Positions 36,770-47,031 of a DNA stretch of 64,000 nt are shown in pieces. The translations under genes and the position numbers were made by a program. The stretch's first letter is position 1. Each line of letters opens with the position of its first letter. The notes beneath the pieces were generated by a model. The model had not been told where the DNA came from. It searched no databases and worked only from the letters and a program-made list of their open reading frames with translations. The stretch covers positions 24,123,476-24,187,475 of the forward strand of contig JAUJPP010000012.1 of the NCBI GenBank assembly GCA_030562195.1, read 5' to 3'. This DNA is from Nipponacmea schrenckii (Eukaryota > Mollusca > Gastropoda > Lottiidae).

Positions 36770-37020
36770 ATATCCACTAATAAGCCCATTCAGAGGGTCC
36801 ACATTGTTAGTATTGGTTATTTTGGTTTGTTAACTCGACATCTCTTTTAGAGAGTCCACATAGTTCATAATGTTTTATTGTTATTTAGGCTTGTCAACTT
36901 GACATCCCTTTCAGAGAGTCCACATAGCTGATAATGTTTATTTAGTATTTAGGCTTGTCTACTTGGCATCCCTTTCAGAGAGTCCACATAGTTAAAAAAA
37001 ATTATTAGGTATTGAGGTTT
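36770..37020. repeat. About 72-bp tandem repeat related to the 9.7-kb array
   Basis: About four copies of TTTCAGAGAGTCCACATAG with ATTTAGGCTTGTCAACTTG between them. Confidence 0.7.
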
Positions 37021-37184
37021 CTCATAAAGAGAATCCATACGGCCAATAATTACCCATCCAAAGAGTAAACGTGGTTAATTGTAGGGCTGTAGCAGAGTCA
37101 GAGTTTTGGAATCGTTTCTCATTTACATGGTTACGTCGAGCAAATGGCGGCTGTGGATTCCGATCTCGATCGGCGTGTGAATGT

Positions 37185-37325
37185 CCGACTACCTCATAAT
37201 TCCAGTCGACCCAGCTGTGGCATATTGGTACGGATAATCCTGGAAAAATCAATGCTAAGAGGCTTAGACCAAGGACCGGCTGGAAGAAAGGATCCTTAAT
37301 TGTAAACCTCATTTGTAATCCTTGT
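37185..37325 (+). mobile_element. Second SINE-like family, body copy
   Basis: CCAGTCGACCCAGCTG, GGTACGGATAATCCTGG, CAATGCTAAGAGG and GACCAAGGACCGGCTGG. The same ordered blocks recur at 52240-52570 (+), 57014-57165 (-), 44700-44840 (+) and 60655-60725 (+). Confidence 0.5.
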
Positions 37326-37849
37326 AGGCCTACAACATGATAGTTTTTACTTTCAATTTAATGCTTTGAAACGATCGAAATGGATCTTGCTTCCGGACAC
37401 CGGTCATTCGTGACTCCTCGAACTGTATGATCAAAACATACCAATTATTTTCAGAATCATAATTATTAAGAGATTCTCTTTCCATATAATTATTACCACC
37501 AACATCAAAACCGTTTCTACGGCAACCAATGTCCTAAAAACAGGTTAATTTCTTAAGAAATCAGACTGAAAATTTGAGACATAATTCGTAATGATTATAA
37601 TGCGGTCTGAGTGGATATAATAAGGTTTTATCATTTCTTATTTCTAAATGTCGCTGCAGACGAGTGAAGACGTAGACATTTCGTGCCGTGGATTTTCTTG
37701 TGAGTTGCTTCATTGCTTCTTCCGAGATCTGACTAACGTCTTCTTAGAGTCATGTTCAGTCGATTTTAGACCTAATATCTGCAAAGGCGGAGAACATTTT
37801 TTTAATTTCTCTATAAGGTATTTATATGTGAAAAATCCATTCAATTTCA

Positions 37850-38190
37850 TTTCATAAGTCCAATAAGATACAGAACAGTAGGATATAAAACTCTATTTCA
37901 TTCCATTAGTCCAATAAGGTACAGAACAGTAGGATATAAAACTCTATTTCATTTCATTAGTCCAATAAGATACAGAACAGTAGGATATAAAACTCTGTTT
38001 CATTTATTAGTCCAATAAGATACAGAACAGTAGGATATAAAACTCTAGTTCATTTCATTAGTCCAATAAGATACAATAGGCTATAAAACATTTCATTAGT
38101 CCAATAAGATACAGAACAGTAGGATATAAAACTCTATTTCATTTCATTAGTCCAATAAGATACAGAACAGTAGGAACAATAGACCATAAA
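37850..38190 (+). repeat. SINE-tail satellite, about 7 units
   Basis: The same AGTCCAATAAGATACAGAAC unit as at 24.3 kb, with some shortened copies near 38070. Confidence 0.8.
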
Positions 38191-39438
38191 AGAACAGAAA
38201 AGAACAACGCATTAGATCAATTTGTGCTGTTTATTTGAAACTTGTTATGTGATTGTCAAAAAGATTCGGACCACCTCATCGAAGAATGTATTCCATTGGG
38301 AGATTCAGCAACAGACCATTCTTGTTCTTGTCCGCGATAGGTTGGTAGTTGATTCCTATTCTAGAGAGACTCGCATCATATCGAGTAGGTTGAAAATTGT
38401 TTAATGCCTGAGCTTAGCTGTCATATAAATTATGACCCATTGAATTGCACATAATACAGAATTCAGACAATAAAGTGTTGTCATAGCAACACGAAATTTC
38501 AAAATCTAAAAGTCAAATGTTTCTAATGATAAGGCACTATTCCAACGTAGTGGTTTTTTGACTTGTGTGTCAAAGACTTTCGATTTAGAACGCATAACGG
38601 TTGAAGTTCTGAGGGGTGGGGAGATTTACGATGCAGGGGTCAGAATCAGAAATATAAATTTAATATTTTTCGTTCCTCGTATGGAATGGACATTCTGTTT
38701 TCGGAAAACAATTTCTTTAAAGTCTATACGAGCCTATACCTTAAAGATTTGGAATTATGTTCTGGCAGAAAAAACTGTGCTATTTAATGATTCTAATTAA
38801 GGCTAATTAGCAGATTTTGTTAATTACCGTTATTATGTGTCGGCTGTGTATATTTTTGATTTATGTTTATTTGACCTAACTAACCTAATAAGTTTGTTAA
38901 ACTCTCGGGGTGATGGATTGCAAAACGAAGTAATTTTCATTTTTTCAGGTTATCAAAATTTGTTATGGCCTAAAGCTCGGTACCCGCTGACCGATTTTTT
39001 GACTGCGGTTTCAATATTCTGATTGGTTAGGCATTGAACAGGAAAAACCGGTATTGTGCCAGGCAGGGTATGCTTACACTGTAGACACCTGATATCACTT
39101 TTCATTATGATATACTTCTCCACATCAAAAGTTCATTAGCCACACTGATATGGTGCCAGACAGAGTATACTTACTCTTCTAGACACCTGATACCACTTTT
39201 CATATTGAAAATACAATGATGTATACTTAATCATATGACAAGTTCAATAATTGCTACGTATGTTTTGCCGAACGCTTATTTCTGTTTTCGAGTTTTGACA
39301 CGCTGTAAGTATCGCTTGTACCGACGCTGTAAGTATCATACGCTTGTACCGACTATTTACAGTGCACTTGGGGAGCAATGGTCATGGTCACTATCGACCT
39401 ATCATATGTGAAGAAATATAGGAATCCCAGCCAGTGCT

Positions 39439-39791
39439 TTAAAGAGATAATAGATCTAAAAATGAACATATAATTTGAAAATTTTAGACTTGGCCAATAA
39501 GAGCTCTTGTCATCAGTAGATATATACCTTCTACCATAAATAACATTAAAAACTAAATAAATATCAAAAAAACTAAGTTATTGTCCATAAACATGCAGTT
39601 GTTTATTTAAAATCGCATAATAAATTGATTAAGCCTTTTTCAAAAATGACTTAGTTTTGCGAGTTTTCAAGATTTTAAGAGATTCTGTTACTTTATGACA
39701 CCAGATAAGTTCACTGATGAATATACACACATATTGAACTTTCTTGAGAACTAAAATTTTAAATTCATGCTAAGACCTATTATCCCTTTAG
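39439..39791. mobile_element. Palindromic MITE-like element, copy 2
   Basis: TTTAAAGAGATAATAGATCT...CATCAGTAGATATATACC on the left and GAGATTCTGTTACTTTATGA...TATCCCTTTAG on the right match the arms at 5575-5917. Confidence 0.65.
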
Positions 39792-40325
39792 GAGAATTTA
39801 ACATCATAATTTCATAATATTCCTCATCAAATCTGAATATGGTTCTAATTATTTCAGTCTTCAGACTGGGGTTTTTATTTTAATGTGAAAACTAAATTTA
39901 TTACAAAAATAAATAAATTTTTATTTAAATAAAAGAGAACATTATAGATTTAAAAAAGATATTATAATAAAAACGTTAAAATATTCTTCTCCAAACAGAC
40001 AAAAAAATTAAATATAAGAGAAAAATAAAATTTTAATTAAATTGAAAAATATATTGAATGTTTGGAAATAAAAATTAAGGCCTCCGAAAAAAAAAATTTG
40101 TAGACAAAACACATATATTACATAGAAACACCCACCCCATACCACACATACATACCCACCAACTCGCATCCATATCAAAAATTCAGAACCCATATCATGA
40201 ACACCTAGCCGCCCACAAACCCACATCCATTAAAATTAATCAATATCAAACCAACCAACCACCCGCCCACCACAACCATAAAAAAATACCCAGATCGATA
40301 TCAAAACCATCCACCCACAACCGTA

Positions 40326-41500
40326 TCAAACCAAACCACATAATAATTGTATTGCGTTTAATAGCAAAGTCATAGCGAAGTAATAGCAAAAGTCGTTGAA
40401 GAATTCTAACATCTTGAAGGCTGCCTTTCTGGGTTTTGACCAACTCTGTTCAGATGAAACAGTACAAAGATTTAAAATAACATCGATCTCATCTCTTGGG
40501 GTTTCCATGGAAGTTGTTTCCTCGTCCATCAAGTTCTCAAAGGTTCTTGTGTTTATAGCTTCTAATGCCGAAGCTGTTTTCATGGAAGTTGTTTCCTCGT
40601 CCGTCAAATTATCAAAGGTTCTTTCTGCAGTGTTTACAGCTTCCGATGCCGAAATTGGAAATTGCTTTCTGCTGTTCATATGTTTGACCAGAAGCTGTTG
40701 GTGATGTTGGTGCTTGATCTCCACTTTCAGCTCTGGTTGAAACTTTTTGAACATCCGGAGCTTCATCGCAAGTACGTTTGTAAGGAGTATAGCCACAACC
40801 GATTCCGACTCCACCATTGACGACCCCATTTCCGGCTCCATCTACGGCTGTGTTTCCGGCTTCATTTCCGCTCCTCTAGCTTCATCTCCGGCTCTGCCTG
40901 CTTCTCCACCTCCGGCTTTATCTCCGTCTTTGTCTCCGGCTCCATAAATAAATAAACTTACCATTACTAGGAAGTAAAGATATCAGATCAATCAATGTAG
41001 GGGTTCTATTTCCAGTTAGTTGTAGGGGTGGATTAATCTTATCCAAATCACCGTGAGTCCGAAAGAATTTCAGGAATGCTTTGGATAAGTTTGGGGAAGA
41101 AGAGACGGGAGATAACTATTCATTAGTCGGTCGAGGATCTGATATAAAACAAGTCAAACAATTATACAAAACGTTTAATATATTTTTACGCAAAATATCA
41201 TTTAATTAAATTATACATAGCACACAGCTATACTTTGAAATAATCATAACAAATTTCTGGAAAAAAGAACTCACCTTGACATTCGACTACATGTATCTTG
41301 ATAATCGGAAGTACCATCCCTTCTTTCAAATATCTCTCACCCCATGGAACATACACCATTTTAGACGTCAACCTCTCTTCTACGTGGATCAACCGATTTT
41401 CTCCTTCTTGCCATCTCATTAATCTTTCCATTCTCTTCATCGACGATTACCAGCTTCAACTCTTCAATCGCCGGAAGGAGGGGAGGGTAATCAATATTTT
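40326..41500 (-). pseudogene. Coding-like region with frame changes (hypothetical gene or decayed copy)
   Basis: On the minus strand, 40841-40326 is open for 171 codons and contains an internal 75-bp duplication, so that TFDNLTDEETTSM and TFENLMDEETTSM follow each other. Just upstream, a Gly/Ala-rich frame (GCCGGA-type repeats, 40850-40945) and a different frame (GIGCGYTPYKRTCDEAPD) also look coding, but need frame changes to connect. Another stretch at 41500-41263 reads LVIVDEENGKIN in one frame and KMVYVPWGERYLKEGMVLP in another, ending at a possible phase-1 donor (CAAG|GTGAGT). An acceptor near 41150 would then add seven residues and a stop. This could be a real multi-exon gene that I cannot assemble, or a degraded transposon-borne one. 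I do not recognise the family. Part of it borders the 0.73-kb duplication to the right. Confidence 0.27.
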
Positions 41501-42705
41501 GTTGGTTTTAGCTCCTTGCCCCCAACGTAGTTACGTTCCTGACCCTGAAATATTTCTTAAAATAGACATTTCCTGGAATCTAACTTCGACAACGGCATTA
41601 ATTTTGAAGGCCAGAAAGTCAGGGATGACTTGAGAAGCATGTCTATACAGCAGTTAAAGGGAGGCAATAACTTCAGACCGATTTTAATCGCGGATTAAAT
41701 TGGAAATCGGATTAAAGCTACTAATCCTCTTATCATTCCACCGCCAGTCCGTGAAAATAAAAGATTTGAGAGTCAGTTCTTGTCTTTAAGTACTGATTTT
41801 CATTGTGTAGTTTTTAAAGAAAGGAATGAAGAAGTTTAAACATGCAGAAAAAAAACCGACATGGATAAGGATAAGATATTGAATGAAATGTTGTTTATAT
41901 TTTTCTAATAGAGAAACAAAGGGATTTTCACACCATTCATAGTATTCTTCCCGTAGGCTGAGGGAGTCGCAGAGACTCAATGAGTTAAGCTTCCTGCAAC
42001 CAGGTTATCGGTTCGAAGTGTATTTCATCAAGTGAAAGTATTACGTTAGTATCAGTCTGATGGGCTTACAAAGGAAAATCATTTGTGATATCTTAGTCAA
42101 CACCGTAGTTCGGCTGAACAATCCGTAAAGATCGATTTATACAGGGGGTAGAGAGGTCGGTAAAATGATACTAATCCGGCTGAAAAATTGCCCCTGCGGT
42201 GCGGTCGTTTTGTATATCAATAAGGTTTTGGTATGGGGTAAAGCCCCTTGCCCCATATATTTCGTCACTGACAATGAAATAGGACATTGGTCCTGGAATT
42301 TAACATTCGCTAATCCGGCACCCCCAAAATTGTTGAACGGCCATGCCTAAAAGGATGCCTTAAAGATGTCTCTACAGCAGTTAAAGAGCAATACTTAACA
42401 ACATTTTAATTACGACGGATTAAATTTTGGAAATCGGATTAAAGCTACTAATCCTCTTATCATTCCACCGCCAGTCCGTGAAAATAAAAGATTTGAGAGT
42501 CAGTTCTTGTCTTTAAGTACTGATTTTCATTGTGTAGTTTTTAAAGAAAGGAATGAAGAAGTTTAAACATGCAGAAAAACCCCACATGGATAAGGATAAG
42601 ATATTGAATGAAATGTTGTTTATATTTTTCTAATAGAGAAACAAAGGGATTTTCACACCATTCATTGTATTCTTCCCGTAGGCTGAGGGAGTCGCAGTGG
42701 CTCAA
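41480..42705. repeat. About 0.73-kb tandem segmental duplication ending in SINE heads
   Basis: AATCCTCTTATCATTCCACC and the following 260 bp to CGTAGGCTGAGGGAGTCGCA occur at about 41720-41975 and 42447-42702 (offset 727) with few differences. The earlier parts (TTTCCTGGAAT and TCTACAGCAGTTAAAG regions) are more diverged. Confidence 0.75.
41955..42145 (+). mobile_element. Diverged SINE head copy
   Basis: It starts with the same GGCTGAGGGAGTCGCAG as the full-length copy and has ACTCAATGAGTTAAGC and a GGTTCGAAGTG B-box (42010-42020), then decays. It marks the end of the first unit of the 0.73-kb duplication. Confidence 0.5.
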
Positions 42706-43050
42706 TGAGTTAAAGCTTCCTAGCTAACCTGAGGTTCAATTCCGGATACCATCGAGGTTAATTTCGGATTTTTCAGCCCGGTTTCACCTGGTCAGTGATG
42801 CAGGTCTGAGGGGCTGACACGGAAAATGCGTCGTTGTTCGGATTGGACAGTAAATGGGACACCCTGTTTGTTACAGGCTGTACACGTTAAAGATCCCTCA
42901 ACAGTTGGAAATCCCAAAAAGAGTAGGTTAATGCCGCTGTCTTGGCAAAATTTCCCTCATTGCACACTGCATGACGTTGCTCTTCTTCATTAGCCTATAA
43001 GGTGTAGATGAGTGGGACGTAAAACTCCTTTCCTTTCATTTTATTTCTCA
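42685..43050 (+). mobile_element. Full-length tRNA-derived SINE
   Basis: The head has RNA polymerase III A-box (TGGCTCAATGAG, 42698-42709) and B-box (GGTTCAATTCC, 42733-42743) sequences. The body continues through a conserved core (GGTCAGTGATGCAGGTCTGA) and a region ending CATTAGCCTATAAGGTGTAG, then a GGACGTAAAACTCC tail and a T/CATTT-rich end. This copy is the template that explains the many dispersed 3' fragments in the window. It sits at the right end of the second unit of the 0.73-kb duplication. Confidence 0.75.
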
Positions 43051-43649
43051 TGGACTGAATGTTAGACAGGACATTCTGACGTCACACATTTCCAAATCTC
43101 CCTCAATTCCCCACCCCTCCCCAAAACGTCACACATGCCTCAACACCCACCCCCTCCCTAAAATAAGTTAATGATGCTCTGTATAGTCGTCTCTCTTTAA
43201 CGTTGAAGATCTAATCGGCTTATATTCTAACTTTTAATTAAATTACCGTACAAGTATACAATTAATTAGCTCAGGGGAGATAAGCTGTAATTAAATCGTG
43301 AAAACACGACTTATACCACAATCAATTCTTTATCTCGCTCAGTCATTGCAGACAACGGGTCGACGTTTTACTTTCCTAGGATTAACTTTCTATTTTTATA
43401 GTTTATATAGATGAATCTGTTGAAGTCAAAAGGTTTTTAAGTTTGTTTCAGACGTCGCAGAAATAAACTGAAAAGTAATCGATATTTTGTTGATGTTTTA
43501 AAACGATTCGGACACTGTGTTCCGGAACGCTTAGCATGGATCAAAACAGGAACAAAACTCCAAGGAATCAAACACTCCTTTCACAAGTCAGAGATCGAAA
43601 CCCTTATTGCTCAAAGTGTTTTTCTATCCTTCAATCAAATACCCTGCCT

Positions 43650-43820
43650 GTCATATACTCTGTCTTCATTAGCCAAATAAGGTGCAGAAGAGAAGGACGT
43701 AAAACTTCATTTATTTCATTTTAATCAAATATCCCGTCTATCAAATCCCCCGTCTTCATTAGCCGATAAGGTGCAGAAGAGTAGGAGGTAAAACTCCATT
43801 CATTTCATTTCATTTTAATC
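43650..43820 (+). mobile_element. SINE 3'-tail fragments, two in tandem
   Basis: TCTTCATTAGCCAAATAAGG...GACGTAAAACTTC and TCTTCATTAGCCGATAAGG...AGGTAAAACTCC repeat about 90 bp apart. This may be an early step towards the tail satellite. Confidence 0.5.
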
Positions 43821-44354
43821 AAAAACTTATTCAGTTTTCCTTCTGCACATACTGGGGGATCGAACCGACGAACCTCCCAAAAACACCATACTGTATGCAT
43901 TTCAGGTACATCAGACCGTCGTGTAATCACATGATCAAATCAGTGATTCGAACCAACGAAAGAAGAGCAGGACGTAATACTCAATTTATCTCGTTTTCGA
44001 ATCAACGAAAGTCACCCGCTGTTCGCAATACAGATATAATAAATCCACGATTTAGATCTATAACCAATGTTGGATTATCCGCATAAGATTTAATCGGATT
44101 AACGATAATCCTTGGTGACCGAATAACGATAAATTGGAAACAAATCCATTGTGTTAATCATTCGTCTAACTGGATCGATTCATTTAGATTACTTTGTTTA
44201 CGGAGTGAGTTATTTCATCAGAAAAAATCTGAAACGCTAAATTCAGCGAAATTTTGAAAAAACGAACACTGGAGTTTATAGCTTCTTCGACAACCTTCCT
44301 CTAGAATAACAGCATTTGTTTTCGCTTGATTGATTCAAATTTGTGTCGGATAAA

Positions 44355-46080
44355 ATGACTACCAAAGTGCTGTTTATCAGTTTGCTCGGTTTCCTATCTG
44401 TCTCACAAGGTATGTACTATTTTTTATTTTCGTTTAAGTGATGGGGTGGGGCATATTAGCTATTCTGAAATTTAACCGGAGCTTGCTGCAAAATATTGAT
44501 AATAAAGGCTCTAATGAATTCTTTCGTCAGCACCAATTTCGATTGTTTCGAATTTCTTAGAAAAGGAATTGAGCTTTACGTCCTAATATTCTGCACCTAT
44601 AGAATGAAGGACGGATTGTTACTCTGTTCGTTAAAGTGATGGAATCTGTACATGACGTCATTTCCTTCATTTCGTGGACCGCGAGCTCTGTTTAACGAAG
44701 TTTGACCAAGGACCAGTTGGTAAAAATGATCCTAGTGAACCTAAGTTGTTATCCTTGTAAAATCATTACAAAGAGGTTTAGCCAAGGACCAGCAGGTAGA
44801 AAGGATCCTCGTAAACTTGTTATCCTTGTAAAATATAGTTATTTCTTTCTTTATTTCAGTCTATTCAACATGTGTGATACCTGAAGCTCTACAAGGGAAC
44901 TGGAATGTCCAGGGTCGGACCAATTCCTTGACCTTCACCTCGTCAATGTTAATAGGGGTCAAGTTGGATCAGTTTCCCAATATTGTCTTTAACTGTTTCA
45001 CTCGTGCAGGAAACGAATTTGTCTTCAGGTAAGAATAGGACGTAAAACTCCACTCACTTCATTTTTATTTGATTTTCATTTATATTCCGTAACAAGTTGT
45101 GCTAAGGGCCACAGAAAACTTTCGGGAAAGATTTAGTAGAGAATTTTCGACAGCCTGCTATGAATTCTATATTAAATTTCAGATCCAATCTAGAAGAGCT
45201 CTTTGGTGTATCAGTAAAGATCTATTTTTGTTTGGATTTTGATCAAGTGTCTTCGTCACAATACAAGATGTACGAACTGACCCGTAAGTATTTGCATTTG
45301 ATCTGAATAATCCTCTCACATGCCATCAGTCCGCATTACAAATGTCGGAGCTGAGGCCGTATACAGCACTCTTACCTTGACTAAAGCAAAGTTTCGTTAA
45401 ATGACTTTCCTTTTATACATTTGAGATGATATGATGTCATTTATTAAGTGGTATTGCAACAATATTTTCGTTATTGGGATAACACTTTCTTGGTATAGCA
45501 CATATTCTAGTGCTGAAAATTGGCTGAGACCCGAACGGGTTTCGAACCAGCGATCTCTAAGTCAGGCACCTAATCGCCAGCAATACATGTCAACCGTCTT
45601 TTATACATTTAAGTTAAGCATGACTTTAATAATGATCGAGCGGTGCAGACATAATGTTCGTCTTAAGTCTAACTCTAGTCAAGGTTTAGGTTACGTACGA
45701 GGGTCTTATATAATTCTTTATTGCTTAAATCTGATCAGATATCACAACTGATGTACTATCAATCATTATCAAACGATATGATGTATAATACCACGATAGG
45801 TATATCCGTTTCACTTACATACACACTATCAAACAAACAACAGGGGCCTATCAGCCATGTGGACGCTCACAAATGAATGTCGAATGAATTAATCCTGTCT
45901 CAATAGAACTTAATTTCAAATAAATTCATTATTTTATTTCTCTTTTTAGATAAAGTTGGTCTTTATTATGAAGATCGTGCACGTGCATTTTTACTATCGG
46001 ATGACCCCAATGTTACCAAGGCTGATGTTTGTCAACTTAGCAGATCAACAGTCACACCTAAAATTATGACAAAAAAATAA
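44355..46080 (+). CDS. Small secreted protein, four exons, C-x-x-P-E-A-L-Q-G-x-W motif (unrecognised, possibly DUF7042-like)
   Basis: Exons 44355-44409, 44860-45028, 45183-45283 and 45950-46080 join in phases 1, 2 and 1 to give 151 codons plus stop. Every intron has a GT-AG boundary with a pyrimidine tract. Exon 1 encodes a signal peptide (MTTKVLFISLLGFLSVSQ). The mature protein starts near VYSTC and carries the motif CVIPEALQGNW, then about 30 residues of beta-rich sequence, FNCF, and FCLDFDQV; a fourth Cys sits in DVCQL near the C-terminus. Four cysteines suggest two disulfides. The Cys-Pro-Leu-Gln-Gly-Trp opening resembles the C-x-(F)P-x-x-LQ-G-x-W start of insect and mollusc DUF7042-type extracellular domains, but that link is from memory and weak. 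The protein is presumably extracellular; the function is unknown. An AATAAA overlaps the stop codon (46076-46081). Introns 2 and 3 hold SINE material. I am confident in the gene model but not in any function. Confidence 0.78.
44700..44840 (+). mobile_element. Second SINE-like family, two 3' units in intron 1 of the secreted-protein gene
   Basis: GACCAAGGACCAGTTGG...GATCCT...GTTATCCTTGTAAAATC occurs twice in tandem, the second copy shortened. Confidence 0.5.
45480..45600 (-). mobile_element. tRNA-derived SINE head, second family, inside intron 3 of the secreted-protein gene
   Basis: On the minus strand, TGGCGATTAGGTG (A-box-like) is followed by GGTTCGAAACC (B-box; plus-strand 45538-45548) at tRNA-like spacing, then CGGGTCTCAGCCA. 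There is no intact tRNA fold, so it is a SINE head rather than a tRNA gene. Confidence 0.5.
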
Positions 46081-46084
46081 ATTT

Positions 46085-46340
46085 TACCCACTCGTCCCCG
46101 AACAGACCGTTTTCACAATGTCAAGCTATTAAGAATTACCTTGACATCATTAGCCACTTGTATCACATCTTTACCATGTCTAGCTATTACCAACTTCATA
46201 TTTATACCTTGACTGTAATAGTCACCTTTCTTGTTTCACATCTTTACCATGTCTTGATGTTAAGAATTGTGTCTAGTACCTTGACATCATTAGCCACTTT
46301 TCTTGTGATCGAAATATCAAATTCACAACAGAAGCCAAGA
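46085..46340. repeat. Degenerate 40-bp satellite relatives after the secreted-protein gene
   Basis: ACAATGTCAAGCTATTA, TACCTTGACATCATTAGCCA and CACATCTTTACCATGTC recur irregularly. They look like a mix of the 40-bp satellite unit and new sequence. Confidence 0.4.
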
Positions 46341-47031
46341 CCGGCAACTCTAGCCCACTTGTTTAACATGGCTTAATCGTATGTTGACACCCGATAATCC
46401 ACCCCACCCCAGCTTCTCTGACGTGGTGCCGTAGCCTATGGATGTTGTATCGTCTCTGTTTAGATTACGCCTAAGTGCGAAGAAACTTTATAAACACAGA
46501 TATTTTGAATTTTAATGTTTGTTATGTTTTTAATCTATGTATATTTCTTCTGTTTCGTTACATTATTATAAACCAAAAATAGTCAAACTTGTCTCGTACT
46601 TATCCAGTAGCAGCTATTTATTTATATTACCTCTTGAACCTTGTGGTTGAACTTTCCGAACTTGTGCACAAGGATAGCTGAGATAAGACAACAGAACCCC
46701 CCCCCCCACCCCCTGAACATTCCTGAATAGTATTTACAGAGCTAAATTATACATCACGACTCTGAGTAGTTATAGAGTTGTTGCCCTTGTCGATATTGCA
46801 TTAGTTATATCACTAATTTAAACTTGAACAAGACCTGCTGAGATAATAGCCGCCACCGGCCCCACAGTCCTCCTCCCTGTCAGCCACCCCCCCCCCCCTC
46901 TCACTAATTCTTATAGAATTAACAAAGCTAGATCATATATCTCGACTAGTTATAGAGTTGTCGCCCTTGTCAATATTGCCTTAGTCGCAAGACTACCTCA
47001 GCTAAATCACCTCTTATAATGCAAACTAAAA

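Noticed and set aside
37022..37312. 96-codon minus-strand frame
   Set aside because: Lies over the second SINE-like family (antisense of its body); repeat-derived.
42690..42760. tRNA gene on the plus strand
   Set aside because: tRNA-like head continues into a conserved SINE body and tail; no clean 3' acceptor end.
45530..45600. tRNA gene on the minus strand
   Set aside because: A- and B-box sequences are present but no acceptor stem or full cloverleaf; fits a SINE head.
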